From positions 496,001-560,000 of the forward strand of contig NC_012590.1 of NCBI RefSeq assembly GCF_000022905.1: a stretch of DNA of 64,000 bases. Direction: 5' to 3'. The translations under genes were made by a program, and so were the position numbers. Shown here piece by piece: positions 8,398 through 18,960 of the stretch; the stretch's first letter is position 1, and the number at the start of each line of letters is the position of its first letter. Below the pieces are notes generated by a model that worked only from the letters and a program-made list of their open reading frames with translations, searched no databases and was not told the DNA's origin. The stretch is from Corynebacterium aurimucosum ATCC 700975. GTDB taxonomy: Bacteria > Actinomycetota > Actinomycetes > Mycobacteriales > Mycobacteriaceae.

Positions 8398-9524
8398 TTC
8401 GCCTCCTTCAGCGGTAGTTTGACCAGCAGCTGGCCACCGCCTTTACCCGTAGCATTGGTGCTAGCAGCACCAAAGGTTACCGTGCCGCCGAGTGCAGCAG
8501 CGCGCTCGCGCAGACCGGCGAGGCCCGTGCCCGAATCCACAGCTGCACTCTCACCGTCCGGCTCTTTGGCCGTGGGGCCCATGCCATTATCTACGATTTC
8601 TAGGCGTAGCATATCCCTAAAAGCGACCGTTACCACGGCTTCGGTGGCTGCGCCGTGTTTAGAGGCGTTTGTGAGCGCCTCGGCGACTGCATGATAGGCC
8701 AGCAGTGCTGTGGTCTCGTCTATCGAGCTCTCAGCGCCCTCTACGCGAAGTGTGGTCTCAAGCCCGGAATGGGCGAGTAACTCGTCGAGGGCGGGGATAA
8801 GCCCGTCGTCGAAAAGCACCTGCGGCGCAATGCCACGCACTGTCGCCCGCAATGAAGCCAGAGCCAAAGAGGCATTATGTTCTGCGTCAGTCAAGGCCTG
8901 TTGTGCCTGGGGCGGGGCTTGTAGTTTTGCCGCGGCCAAGTTGAGCTTGAGCGCGGTGAGGTACTGCTGCGGGCCATCGTGCAGTTCGCGTTCGATGCGG
9001 CGGCGCTCGCCGGAGAAGGCATCGATAAGCGTGGCACGCGAGGCCGCCATTTCCTCGGCCGAAGGACTCAATGCCAGTCGGGTCAGCGAGACCGACACTG
9101 AGACCAAGAGGCGGTTGAGACCTACCAGTAACACCACAAGCAACAGAGCAGCCGGCCAGCAGGTTAAGAAAATGAGCGGTCGGTTGGAGGTGGACCACTC
9201 GCCAACGTAGAACTCGGCCTTAGGTACGAATGGCGTTATCGCTAGCACACCCGCTGTGAAACCCAGTGCCGTCCACGCGGTAAAGCATGCAGCCGAAATC
9301 AATAACTGCAACACAAGGTGATAGAACTGCTGCCAATCAAACCATCGATCTGCGCGCCGGGGTGGAATTTCCACGCCCATCCACTGCGCGCCCAACCGGC
9401 CGACAAGTTCCGCGGCGCGACCCACCAACGGGATCCACGGCAGCATCAGCACCGAAATCACCAAGGTTGGGATACACAGCATGCCGAGGAGGAGGCTCCA
9501 CGCACAGGCTTTGAAGGTTCGCAT
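8394..9524 (-). CDS. Two-component sensor histidine kinase (HisKA_3 type)
   Basis: A 376-residue membrane sensor kinase. The N-terminal 150 residues contain about four hydrophobic segments and a short extracytoplasmic loop. The dimerisation and phosphotransfer helix carries the acceptor histidine in RRIERELHDGPQQYL, and the HATPase domain has the N box NASKHG and the G boxes DNGMGP and GTGLAGLRERAAALGG. The partner regulator overlaps downstream by 4 bp. The kinase is divergent from an ABC transporter pair, an arrangement often used to sense peptide antibiotics or envelope stress; the ligand is unknown. Confidence 0.9.
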   Translation of the reverse strand: MRTFKACAWSLLLGMLCIPTLVISVLMLPWIPLVGRAAELVGRLGAQWMGVEIPPRRADRWFDWQQFYHLVLQLLISAACFTAWTALGFTAGVLAITPFVPKAEFYVGEWSTSNRPLIFLTCWPAALLLVVLLVGLNRLLVSVSVSLTRLALSPSAEEMAASRATLIDAFSGERRRIERELHDGPQQYLTALKLNLAAAKLQAPPQAQQALTDAEHNASLALASLRATVRGIAPQVLFDDGLIPALDELLAHSGLETTLRVEGAESSIDETTALLAYHAVAEALTNASKHGAATEAVVTVAFRDMLRLEIVDNGMGPTAKEPDGESAAVDSGTGLAGLRERAAALGGTVTFGAASTNATGKGGGQLLVKLPLKEAK

Positions 9525-9636
9525 AGTCTTCGACCCTATCCGCCATGCCGGTGGAAGGGCAGTGGAGCTAGCTCCACCATTTTCTGGGCAGCCCGCCCCA
9601 TGTCATTGTCGTGCGTGGCCGAGTGGAATCAAAGGC

Positions 9637-10242
9637 ATGTTAAAAGCAGAAAACCTTAGTAAGCGCTACGGCCGCCGCACCGTGCTCAATCGCGTCAATG
9701 TGTCTATCGCCCCAGGCGAATTCGTTGCCATCATGGGGCCATCGGGAAGCGGCAAAACCACGCTCCTGAACCTGCTATCCGGGCTCGATAAGCCCACTTC
9801 CGGCCGAGTCAACGCGCCGGGGCGCAAGCAGCGTGCATTTGTATTCCAAGACTACAACCTGCTGGAATCCCTCAACGCGCGACGCAATGCTACCTTGACG
9901 GCGCGTTTTTCCGGACGGCGCCCTGCACGCGGCCGGGTGGCAGACGTCTTCGACTCGCTCGGTCTCGCTGGATTGGAGAGCCGCCTGCCCGCACAGCTTT
10001 CTGGTGGGCAGCAGCAACGCGTGGCTGTCGCCCGGGCATTGCTGGCCCAAGCGCCCTATATTTTCGCTGACGAGCCCACGGGCGCGCTTGACGACGCCAC
10101 CGCTTCCACCGTCCTTTCCCACCTTCGCGCCGTTGCCCGCGATGGAGCCAGCGTGATCATGGTGACTCACTCGCACCTTGCCGCCGAGGCGGCCGACCGG
10201 GTCATTTCCTTGGAGGAGGTGGCCCATGCTGGTGTGGCTTAA
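9637..10242 (+). CDS. ABC transporter ATP-binding protein (MacB/LolD-like)
   Basis: A 201-residue ABC ATPase with Walker A GPSGSGKTT (about residues 34-42), Q-loop VFQDYNLL, signature LSGGQQQRVAVARAL and Walker B YIFADEPTGALDD. The length and sequence fit the LolD/MacB/FtsE group, which works with FtsX-type permeases. ATG 9637 is chosen because the family starts there (MLKAENLSKRYG); the frame is open further upstream into the kinase promoter region. There is no well-spaced ribosome site, so a short-leader or leaderless mRNA is possible. It overlaps the permease gene by 17 bp. Confidence 0.9.
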   Translation: MLKAENLSKRYGRRTVLNRVNVSIAPGEFVAIMGPSGSGKTTLLNLLSGLDKPTSGRVNAPGRKQRAFVFQDYNLLESLNARRNATLTARFSGRRPARGRVADVFDSLGLAGLESRLPAQLSGGQQQRVAVARALLAQAPYIFADEPTGALDDATASTVLSHLRAVARDGASVIMVTHSHLAAEAADRVISLEEVAHAGVA

Positions 10243-11500
10243 GGACTTACAGTCCAATTGGCTATCGTGGCTGGCCGTAGCGCTGACCCTGGTGGTGTCT
10301 TCCACCTCGTGCACCCTAGCGCTAGCCATGCTGGTCGCTTCCCCCGGAGCCGAAGAAAACCCCGCTGGGCCTCTGGGCGGCACGGTGCTGGGCATGTCAC
10401 TGTGCGTGGTGGTGCTGGTGACGCTCTCGCAGATGCGCCTTATCATCGCTGAGCGCGAGCCGGTCTACCGTTCCTGGCGCATGGTGGGCATGCCTGGGTG
10501 GATGATCCTGTTTTTCATTCTGGGCCAAGTCGCGGTGGTTAGCGCGGCCGCCGGATTTCTTGGTGTTCTGCCGGCCCGTCCACTGCTTGCACCGTGTGTG
10601 CGTGCCCTGCGTAGTGACGGTATTCCTTTGCCAGACATTGCTATTACAGGCCAGGTCGTTGGTATTGCGGTAGTTGTCTGCATGTCCGCGGCCCTAGTTG
10701 GCGCGCTCCCTCCACTGCGCCGAGTCTTTCGGCCGCACGCCACCGCACACCCGGCGTGGCTCATGGTGAAATTCCTGCTCGCGTCCGTGGCTGTCGGCAG
10801 TACCGTCTATGGATGCCTGCAGATCGATGACCCCGGGAATCTCCTCTCGGCCGAGATGGGCTTAGTCATCCTCGTTGCACTCTTCTTGCCCTGGCTCATG
10901 CCCGGCATCGATCAATGGACCCGCGCTGTCGGCATCGCCGGGAACAACGTACGCGTGCGCCGGAGCTTTTCCACCCCGCACATCGTGCCGTGGGTGCTCG
11001 TCGCAGGTCTTATCGTCGCCGTCGGCTCGGGCCTGCGCTTTGGGAACGACGTCGGCACCGGCGGCTCCCTGTCCTCCTGGCAAGTTTTTGTTGCCCTTTT
11101 AGGTCCTGTCTTTGCACCCAGCATCGTGGGCGCCGTGCTTACCTCGCTGCTTATGCACGGGCGCATCGCGGCCGATATTCGTGGCCTCACCTTGGCGGGT
11201 GCCGTCCCCTCGGCCTGGGCGCGCGTGCAAGTGGGGGAGGCGGCGTGCCTCACCTTGACTGCGGCCGGCGTGGTCTGGGCGCTGTGCTTGGCGACGCTCC
11301 TGCCTCTCCAGCACCTGCTCACCCCACAGGCTTCCTTCGGTCGAACGCTGGTAGAGGAGTTGTGGTGGCCGTCCTTCGCCGTAATATTCGGCGCAATGTT
11401 TATTGCCCTGGGCGTCGTCAAGCTGGCGTTGGCCGGCTTTGTACACACCCGAGCCGCGTCGTTCGCGGAGGGCGAACGGGTTAGCGGCCCACAACGTTGA
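10226..11500 (+). CDS. ABC transporter permease (FtsX-like)
   Basis: An integral membrane protein of 424 residues with about eight to ten hydrophobic segments. It is the partner of the ATPase encoded immediately upstream, with which it overlaps by 17 bp. ATG 10226 has a strong ribosome site (GGAGGAGGT, 10212-10220), which decides this start. A conserved motif of such permeases is visible near the first cytoplasmic loop (QMRLIIAEREPVYRSWRMVGMPG). The large extracytoplasmic domain of MacB is missing, so this is more like a drug or peptide exporter permease. Substrate unknown. Confidence 0.83.
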   Translation: MLVWLKDLQSNWLSWLAVALTLVVSSTSCTLALAMLVASPGAEENPAGPLGGTVLGMSLCVVVLVTLSQMRLIIAEREPVYRSWRMVGMPGWMILFFILGQVAVVSAAAGFLGVLPARPLLAPCVRALRSDGIPLPDIAITGQVVGIAVVVCMSAALVGALPPLRRVFRPHATAHPAWLMVKFLLASVAVGSTVYGCLQIDDPGNLLSAEMGLVILVALFLPWLMPGIDQWTRAVGIAGNNVRVRRSFSTPHIVPWVLVAGLIVAVGSGLRFGNDVGTGGSLSSWQVFVALLGPVFAPSIVGAVLTSLLMHGRIAADIRGLTLAGAVPSAWARVQVGEAACLTLTAAGVVWALCLATLLPLQHLLTPQASFGRTLVEELWWPSFAVIFGAMFIALGVVKLALAGFVHTRAASFAEGERVSGPQR

Positions 11501-11525
11501 GGGCTAGCAGTCGCGAGGGTAGAGT
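11497..11525 (+). promoter_or_regulatory. Probable groESL promoter
   Basis: TTGAGG (11497-11502), a 17-nt spacer and TAGAGT (11520-11525) give a reasonable vegetative promoter. The CIRCE operator covers the spacer and the -10, as expected for HrcA repression. Confidence 0.5.
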
Positions 11526-11530
11526 GCTAG
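11504..11530 (+). promoter_or_regulatory. CIRCE operator for the HrcA repressor
   Basis: CTAGCAGTC - N9 - GAGTGCTAG. The consensus CIRCE is TTAGCACTC-N9-GAGTGCTAA; eight of nine bases of the right arm and seven of nine of the left arm agree and the 9-nt spacer is exact. It lies about 120 bp upstream of groES. HrcA repression of groESL is inferred. Confidence 0.85.
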
Positions 11531-11647
11531 GCAGGTTGTTTTGACCCACAGTTGTTCACCCGCGACGACGGCTGTGCTGGGCTACCCACAACCGGCACAC
11601 GCGCGTCCACGTGGACGCGCATTAAGAACACTTTGGAGGAAATCATC

Positions 11648-11941
11648 ATGGCAAACATCAAGCCGCTGGAGGACAAGGTCCTCGTCCAGATCGTTGAAGC
11701 TGAGACCACCACTGCATCCGGCCTGGTTATCCCGGACTCCGCGAAGGAGAAGCCGCAGGAGGCCACCGTCGTAGCCGTAGGCCCGGGCCGCACCAACGAC
11801 AAGGGCGAGGTTGTCCCGGTTGGCGTCAACGAGGGTGACACCGTCATCTTCTCCAAGTACGGCGGCACCGAGCTGAAGTACGACGGCCAGGAGTACCTCC
11901 TGCTGTCCGCTCGCGACCTGCTCGCTGTCATCGAGAAGTAA
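11648..11941 (+). CDS. groES: Co-chaperonin GroES
   Basis: The 10-kDa lid of the chaperonin, 97 residues, with the family start [14 protein letters not shown] and the mobile loop region [22 protein letters not shown] 11648 follows GGAGG (11635-11639). It is directly upstream of groEL (18 bp) and downstream of a CIRCE operator, so both are heat-shock genes under HrcA by inference. The frame is open further upstream, but those residues are not GroES-like. Confidence 0.97.
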   Translation: MANIKPLEDKVLVQIVEAETTTASGLVIPDSAKEKPQEATVVAVGPGRTNDKGEVVPVGVNEGDTVIFSKYGGTELKYDGQEYLLLSARDLLAVIEK

Positions 11942-11947
11942 AAGTAG

Positions 11948-13576
<1,629 letters not shown>

Positions 13577-13585
13577 CAAGTGCGC

Positions 13586-13607
13586 GTGGGAAGCAGGAGC
13601 TTCCCAC
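13586..13607 (+). terminator. Hairpin after groEL
   Basis: A perfect 9-bp stem, GTGGGAAGC / GCTTCCCAC, with loop AGGA, 10 bp after the groEL stop. No T-run follows. It may terminate or stabilise the groESL mRNA. Confidence 0.5.
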
Positions 13608-13640
13608 ATAGCCATAAGGAATTCCCGCGTAGCCGCAAGG

Positions 13641-13680
13641 AAGGCCCGTCGCCCGCATCCCTCGCGGGGCGGCGGGCCTT
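13641..13680 (+). terminator. Strong GC hairpin, probable groESL terminator
   Basis: AAGGCCCGTCGCCC pairs with GGGCGGCGGGCCTT over 14 bp (one T-G wobble) around a short loop. It lies at the border between the groEL region and the uvrA-like remnant. No clear T-run follows. Confidence 0.6.
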
Positions 13681-13689
13681 CGCCGTGTC

Positions 13690-14535
13690 TGGGGCGGGGG
13701 AGCCCTTGCCCCTCAACGACGGCGCCATCATTTACCCCGGCATGAAGGTCGGCTCGTGGATGTGGCGCGCCTACGCCGAGTCCGGGCTGTATCCGGCCGA
13801 CATGCCGGTCCAGGACTTCACCGAGGAGCAGAAGCGTGATCTCTATGAGGTCGGGACCAAGGTCAAGGTCGGCGGCGTCAACATGAGCTACATGGGGCTG
13901 GTTACGCGCCTGAAAACAAACGTGTTGAGTAGTCCCTACAGAAGCACATGCGGGTCTTCGTCGAGCGCGCAGTGGTCTTTGTGGCCTGCCCGGAGTGCCA
14001 GGGTACGCGCCTGGCGCAGCACTCGCGGGAGTCCTACCTTAACGGTGTCTCCATCGCGGAGGTCTGCGGGATGGAGCTTGCTGACGCCGCCGCATGGCTC
14101 CGCACCATCAACTCGCCCCTTGCCGTGGCCCCGCTGTGCGGGTTGGAGGCGGCCCTGGATTTGGGGCTGGGCTACCTGACGTTGGGGCAGCCGCTCTCTA
14201 CGTTGTCGGGTGGTGAGCGCCAGCGGCTGAAGCTCGCGGTTCGGCTGTGTGACCGCAAGGCAACTGCGGACATCATCGTGCTCGACGAGCCGACGGTGGG
14301 CCGGCATCACAAAGACATCGATGCCTTGCTGTGCCTCTTTGACACGCTTGTCGACGCCCACCTAACCCTCATCTGCGTCGAACACCACCGCGCCTTCCTG
14401 GCGCACGCCGATCACATCATTGATCTCGGTCCTGGCGCGGGCTCAGCCGGTGGCGAGGTTGTGGCGGCCTGCTCGCCGCGCGAGTTCTTAGGAACGGACA
14501 CGCTGACCGCCCGCTACCTAACGCAGGCCCTGTAA
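13690..14535 (+). pseudogene. Decayed UvrA-like ABC ATPase gene (frameshifted fragment)
   Basis: Two frames together look like the middle of an UvrA-family protein. Frame A (to about 13935) has NDGAIIYPGMKVGSWMWRAYAESG and ends in GLVTRLKTNVL. Frame B (from about 13936) continues with QKHMRVFVERAVVF, the zinc-type motif CPECQGTRL, the signature LSGGERQRLKLA, Walker B IIVLDEPTVG and ADHIIDLGPGAG, ending in TLTARYL. The Walker A region and the rest of the protein are missing and the join is frameshifted, with a stop (TAG) near 13930. It resembles the UvrA-like antibiotic-resistance or UvrA2 proteins rather than true UvrA. It is a relic and unlikely to be functional. Confidence 0.85.
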
Positions 14536-14576
14536 AACCGGTTGACGCTAGGGGAGCGGGAGGAAGAAGGAGCGGA

Positions 14577-14876
14577 CTAGGCGCCGACGGTCGCGTGGGT
14601 GCGGCGCGAGCGCAAGGCAACGACGCGCTCGGATTCGCTCATGCCGCCCCACACGCCATAGGGCTCGCCGGATGCGAGGGCGTGTTCGCGGCACATCTCG
14701 ATGACCGGGCAGGTGTGGCAAATGGCCTTGGCGCGGTTCTCGCGCTGGGCGCGGGCACGACCGCGCTCGCCGTCTGGGTGGTAGAACACGTCAGAGTTTT
14801 CCCCACGGCATGCGCCGTGTAGCTGCCAATCCCAAAAGTCCGTATTGGGCCCGGGGAGCAGGAAAGGCTGAGACAC
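14577..14876 (-). CDS. whcB: WhiB-family iron-sulfur transcriptional regulator (WhiB3/WhcB type)
   Basis: A 99-residue WhiB-like protein. Four cysteines (HGACRG, then CHTC and EMC) would bind a 4Fe-4S cluster; the G-rich turn GVWGGM and a basic C-terminus (RSRRTHA) follow as in all WhiB proteins. WhiB3 proteins respond to redox change and act with sigma factors. The position next to groEL and sigD matches whiB3 of Mycobacterium and whcB of C. glutamicum, from which the symbol is taken. It starts with GTG 14876 behind AAGGAG (14888-14893). Confidence 0.88.
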   Translation of the reverse strand: MSQPFLLPGPNTDFWDWQLHGACRGENSDVFYHPDGERGRARAQRENRAKAICHTCPVIEMCREHALASGEPYGVWGGMSESERVVALRSRRTHATVGA

Positions 14877-15271
14877 GTTCGATTCTCCTTATTCGTCAAA
14901 GATAGAGTGCCCGAGCACAGGGCGTGCTGTAAGCGCGACCCAACGCGGGTGATAGTCCCGTGAGAGCTAGGGTGAAGTAAGACGAGATCGAAGTGTGTCT
15001 TCCCTTGGTAAACGGAGTGTTAAGCATTACTGACATGCAGGTGTAACTAGCCGAAAAGCCATACTTTTACCCGGCGTGACCTGCATTTAAGGTTAAGATG
15101 AACGATGAATGAACTTTTTCATCGCAGCTCAAAGGCTGGGGAATGGACCCGTCGTTTCGGGTTTCGCCAAAAGGTTATGACATGATGTTCATGCAGAATA
15201 TGTAGTAATGAATTAAACGCATTCATTAAGAAAAGACTTTAGGCAGAAGAGCACAAAGCAGAAGAGCAAGG
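14877..15271. other. 395-bp intergenic region between whcB and sigD
   Basis: No gene is seen. It must hold the divergent promoters of whcB and sigD. A -10-like TTAAGAT lies near 15093-15099 on the plus strand. The stretch from about 15100 to 15270 would be a long sigD leader; it contains short complementary segments (GACCCGTCGTTTCGGGTTTC) but I could not fit it to a known riboswitch class. The last 60 bp are A-rich. Confidence 0.5.
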
Positions 15272-15889
15272 ATGGCAGTGGCTACACATGCTACAGGCGC
15301 AGGCGGCTCCTCCACAGCGGCGAAGCGCGACAGCGATAAGGAACTAGCGGATCTCGTTCCGCTAGCCGTCGACGGTAGCCGCTGTGCCCTGCAGCGCATC
15401 ATGCGCATCATTCATCCGCAGGTCCTGCGCTATTGCCGCGCACGCATTGGCGGCCACCGCCAGCCCACGGCGGAGGATGTGGCACAAGAGATCTGTTTGG
15501 CGGTGGCGACGTCGATTGGCACGTACAAGGACAAGGGCCGCCCGTTTATGGCCTATGTGTATGGCATCGCTGCCCACAAGGTGACTGACGCTCACCGCGC
15601 CCTCAGTCGCGACCACACACACCCGACGGAAGACCTTCCGGAAGACGCTGCTCAGGACGCTACCCCCGAAGAATCAGCCCTTGAAGTAGACGGTAGTAAC
15701 AGAGTGCGGGCAATGCTCGATACGTTAAGTGACAAGGCCCGGGACATTATCATCTTGCGTGTGTTCGTGGGGCTGTCGGCAGAGGAGACCGCAGAAATTG
15801 TGGAGTCGACCCCTGGCGCAGTCCGCGTGGCGCAACATCGTGCACTTGCGCAATTGCGCAAATCCCTCGATTCGCACGAGACGTCGTGA
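15272..15889 (+). CDS. sigD: ECF RNA polymerase sigma factor SigD
   Basis: A 205-residue ECF sigma factor. Region 2 holds LRYCRARIGG…TAEDVAQEICLAVATSI, and region 4 is LSDKARDIIILRVFVGLSAEETAEIVESTPGAVRV in outline. SigD of Corynebacterium and Mycobacterium controls envelope, mycolate and ribosomal-type genes; it is held by the anti-sigma factor RsdA, encoded next here. The gene order whiB3-sigD-rsdA-DUF5319-guaB matches other Mycobacteriales. The start codon ATG 15272 follows AGCAAGG. Confidence 0.92.
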   Translation: MAVATHATGAGGSSTAAKRDSDKELADLVPLAVDGSRCALQRIMRIIHPQVLRYCRARIGGHRQPTAEDVAQEICLAVATSIGTYKDKGRPFMAYVYGIAAHKVTDAHRALSRDHTHPTEDLPEDAAQDATPEESALEVDGSNRVRAMLDTLSDKARDIIILRVFVGLSAEETAEIVESTPGAVRVAQHRALAQLRKSLDSHETS

Positions 15890-15914
15890 ACCAGCAGCGT
15901 GAACCAGTAGTTGG

Positions 15915-15932
15915 GCTAGCTCCAGAGCTAGC
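15915..15932. repeat. 18-bp palindrome between sigD and rsdA
   Basis: GCTAGCTC-CA-GAGCTAGC, a perfect 8-bp inverted repeat with a 2-nt centre. It lies 26 bp after the sigD stop and 65 bp before rsdA. It could be an operator for an internal promoter; such a tight loop makes an RNA hairpin less likely. Confidence 0.7.
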
Positions 15933-15996
15933 AGTGAGCCATCGGTACTTGGCACCGACAAATTTAAAATTTTTCTAATAAGGAAGGGAGGACATC

Positions 15997-16827
15997 ATGG
16001 CAAAAAAGGACCAGCCTCAGCAGGGTGTCGCTGAGCAGCTGCAGCCTTTGGTCGATGATGATGCATTCCTCACCACTCTCTCCGAAGGAACGGATCCCTC
16101 CGATGGCGGTGATGAGTTGGCGGGTCTTCTGCTGGAGCTGCGCGGGGACGTCGAGAAGCAGATGCCCCCGGCCCCTCTCATCGAAGGCGCGGAGGAGGAG
16201 CCGGAGGTTATTTCCCTCGGCGCGGCACGTCGCCGTCGGAGCAAGCCATTCATGCACGGCCTCATTGGAGCGGCCGCAGCTACGCTGCTCATCGCAGGCA
16301 CCGGAGCTGTGGTGGTCAACGCCGGACCGGGTTCCCCGCTGTATGGCGTGAACCAGTCGCTCTTCGGCGCGGATGATCACGATGTGTCTGTGGTCGAGCT
16401 TGCCGGAACACTCGATGAAATGGAGAGGCGTTCCGCCGAGGGCGACATGGACGGCACCCGTCAGCTACTTGAAGAAGCCCGGAAGATGGTGGATCAGGCC
16501 AAGCGGGAACGCGAGGCGGAGTCCCCGAGTGCGGCGAAGCAGCAGCCCCGCACTACGGTGACGCAGACGCAGACGGTGGAGAAGCCCGCCCCTGTAGAGG
16601 AGCAGAAGCCACCGGAGCCGGAGACCGTCACGCAGACCGAGACTGCGGTCTCTACCGTCGTGGTGACCCGTACGGTATCGGCAGGCAATCCACTGGAGCC
16701 GCCGACGCAAAGCCAGCCGGAGCCAAGTCAGCCGGGTGGTGGAGATCAGGCGACGCCGCCGCAGAATGACAACTCGGATGGCACTGGGGATAGCGGCCAG
16801 CTCCCACCGCCGCAGTTCCAGCAATAA
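15997..16827 (+). CDS. rsdA: Anti-sigma-D factor RsdA
   Basis: A 276-residue single-pass membrane protein. The cytoplasmic N-terminus (about 1-85) should bind SigD. One membrane segment follows (about 86-106, HGLIGAAAATLLIAGTGAVVV), with basic residues RRRRSK just before it. The outer part has a short helical region and a Pro/Thr/Gln-rich tail with VTQTQTVE and VTQTETAV repeats. RsdA of M. tuberculosis is degraded to free SigD; the same is inferred here. The ribosome site is strong (AAGGAAGGGAGG). It is 107 bp downstream of sigD. Confidence 0.88.
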   Translation: MAKKDQPQQGVAEQLQPLVDDDAFLTTLSEGTDPSDGGDELAGLLLELRGDVEKQMPPAPLIEGAEEEPEVISLGAARRRRSKPFMHGLIGAAAATLLIAGTGAVVVNAGPGSPLYGVNQSLFGADDHDVSVVELAGTLDEMERRSAEGDMDGTRQLLEEARKMVDQAKREREAESPSAAKQQPRTTVTQTQTVEKPAPVEEQKPPEPETVTQTETAVSTVVVTRTVSAGNPLEPPTQSQPEPSQPGGGDQATPPQNDNSDGTGDSGQLPPPQFQQ

Positions 16828-16834
16828 AACCACG

Positions 16835-16875
16835 AAGAACCTCTTCCCTCCCACACCAGGAGGAAAGAGGTTCTT
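16835..16875 (+). terminator. Terminator after rsdA
   Basis: AAGAACCTCTT with CTCC pairs with GGAGG and AAGAGGTTCTT to give a long stem around ACACC. It starts 8 bp after the rsdA stop and is followed by CCGTTT. Confidence 0.75.
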
Positions 16876-16884
16876 TCCGTTTAA

Positions 16885-16906
16885 CGCGCGGTAGTTTTAC
16901 CGCGCG
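16885..16906 (-). terminator. Terminator of the convergent DUF5319-like gene
   Basis: CGCGCGGTA-GTTT-TACCGCGCG, a perfect 9-bp stem. On the minus strand it lies 8 bp after the stop of the DUF5319-like gene and is followed by TTAAA. Confidence 0.7.
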
Positions 16907-16913
16907 AGCCGCA

Positions 16914-17270
16914 CTAGTAGCGCGAATCCATACCGTCGAGGTAGCCCACCGCATAATCCCACGGGACATAGCGCATCGGATCCGGCTCGGCGCCCGGCTC
17001 GTGCACGGGGGCGAGCTGGCCCGCCAGCGTAGCCTGCATGTTGGAGGCCATGATGTCCCACTCATAGAAGTGGTTTTCCTCGCAGTCCTCGCAGAAAAAG
17101 AAGATGCCGTCGATGCCGCGCGGGCTCAAAACACGCGCAAACTCTTGGACCATGGCCAGATCATGAATGACGGCGAGACGGTCCTCCTCAGACAGCGGCT
17201 CGACGTGCTCATCCTCCTCGAGGAAGGAAGCTGGGTCGTTCGGGTCGTCCGCGAAAGGATCGCGGGGCAT
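16914..17270 (-). CDS. DUF5319-like conserved protein
   Basis: A 118-residue acidic cytoplasmic protein starting MPRDPFADDPNDPASFL, with the motif FFFCEDCEENHFYEWDIM, where a CxxC pair could bind metal. It corresponds by position and motif to the small conserved protein between sigD/rsdA and guaB in other Mycobacteriales (Rv3412 in M. tuberculosis). Function unknown. ATG 17270 is chosen over an upstream in-frame start since the family begins there. The gene is convergent with rsdA and divergent from guaB. Confidence 0.82.
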   Translation of the reverse strand: MPRDPFADDPNDPASFLEEDEHVEPLSEEDRLAVIHDLAMVQEFARVLSPRGIDGIFFFCEDCEENHFYEWDIMASNMQATLAGQLAPVHEPGAEPDPMRYVPWDYAVGYLDGMDSRY

Positions 17271-17421
17271 GTTGGCGAAAAAGTTCACGCCTGCGAGCCT
17301 ATTGACTCCGTGCGCGCAAGGCAATTCCCTATAGAGACTTTTTCTATACCCACGGCTACCACTACGGGGCGTCCACGCACTACAGTGAGGGCTACCGCAT
17401 ACAACTATCTGGTCAGTTTAG

Positions 17422-18951
<1,530 letters not shown>

Positions 18952-18960
18952 GGACTAAGA

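Noticed and set aside
15100..15270. Possible c-di-AMP (ydaO/yuaA) riboswitch before sigD
   Set aside because: Conserved core segments could not be found in order; kept only as an unexplained leader.
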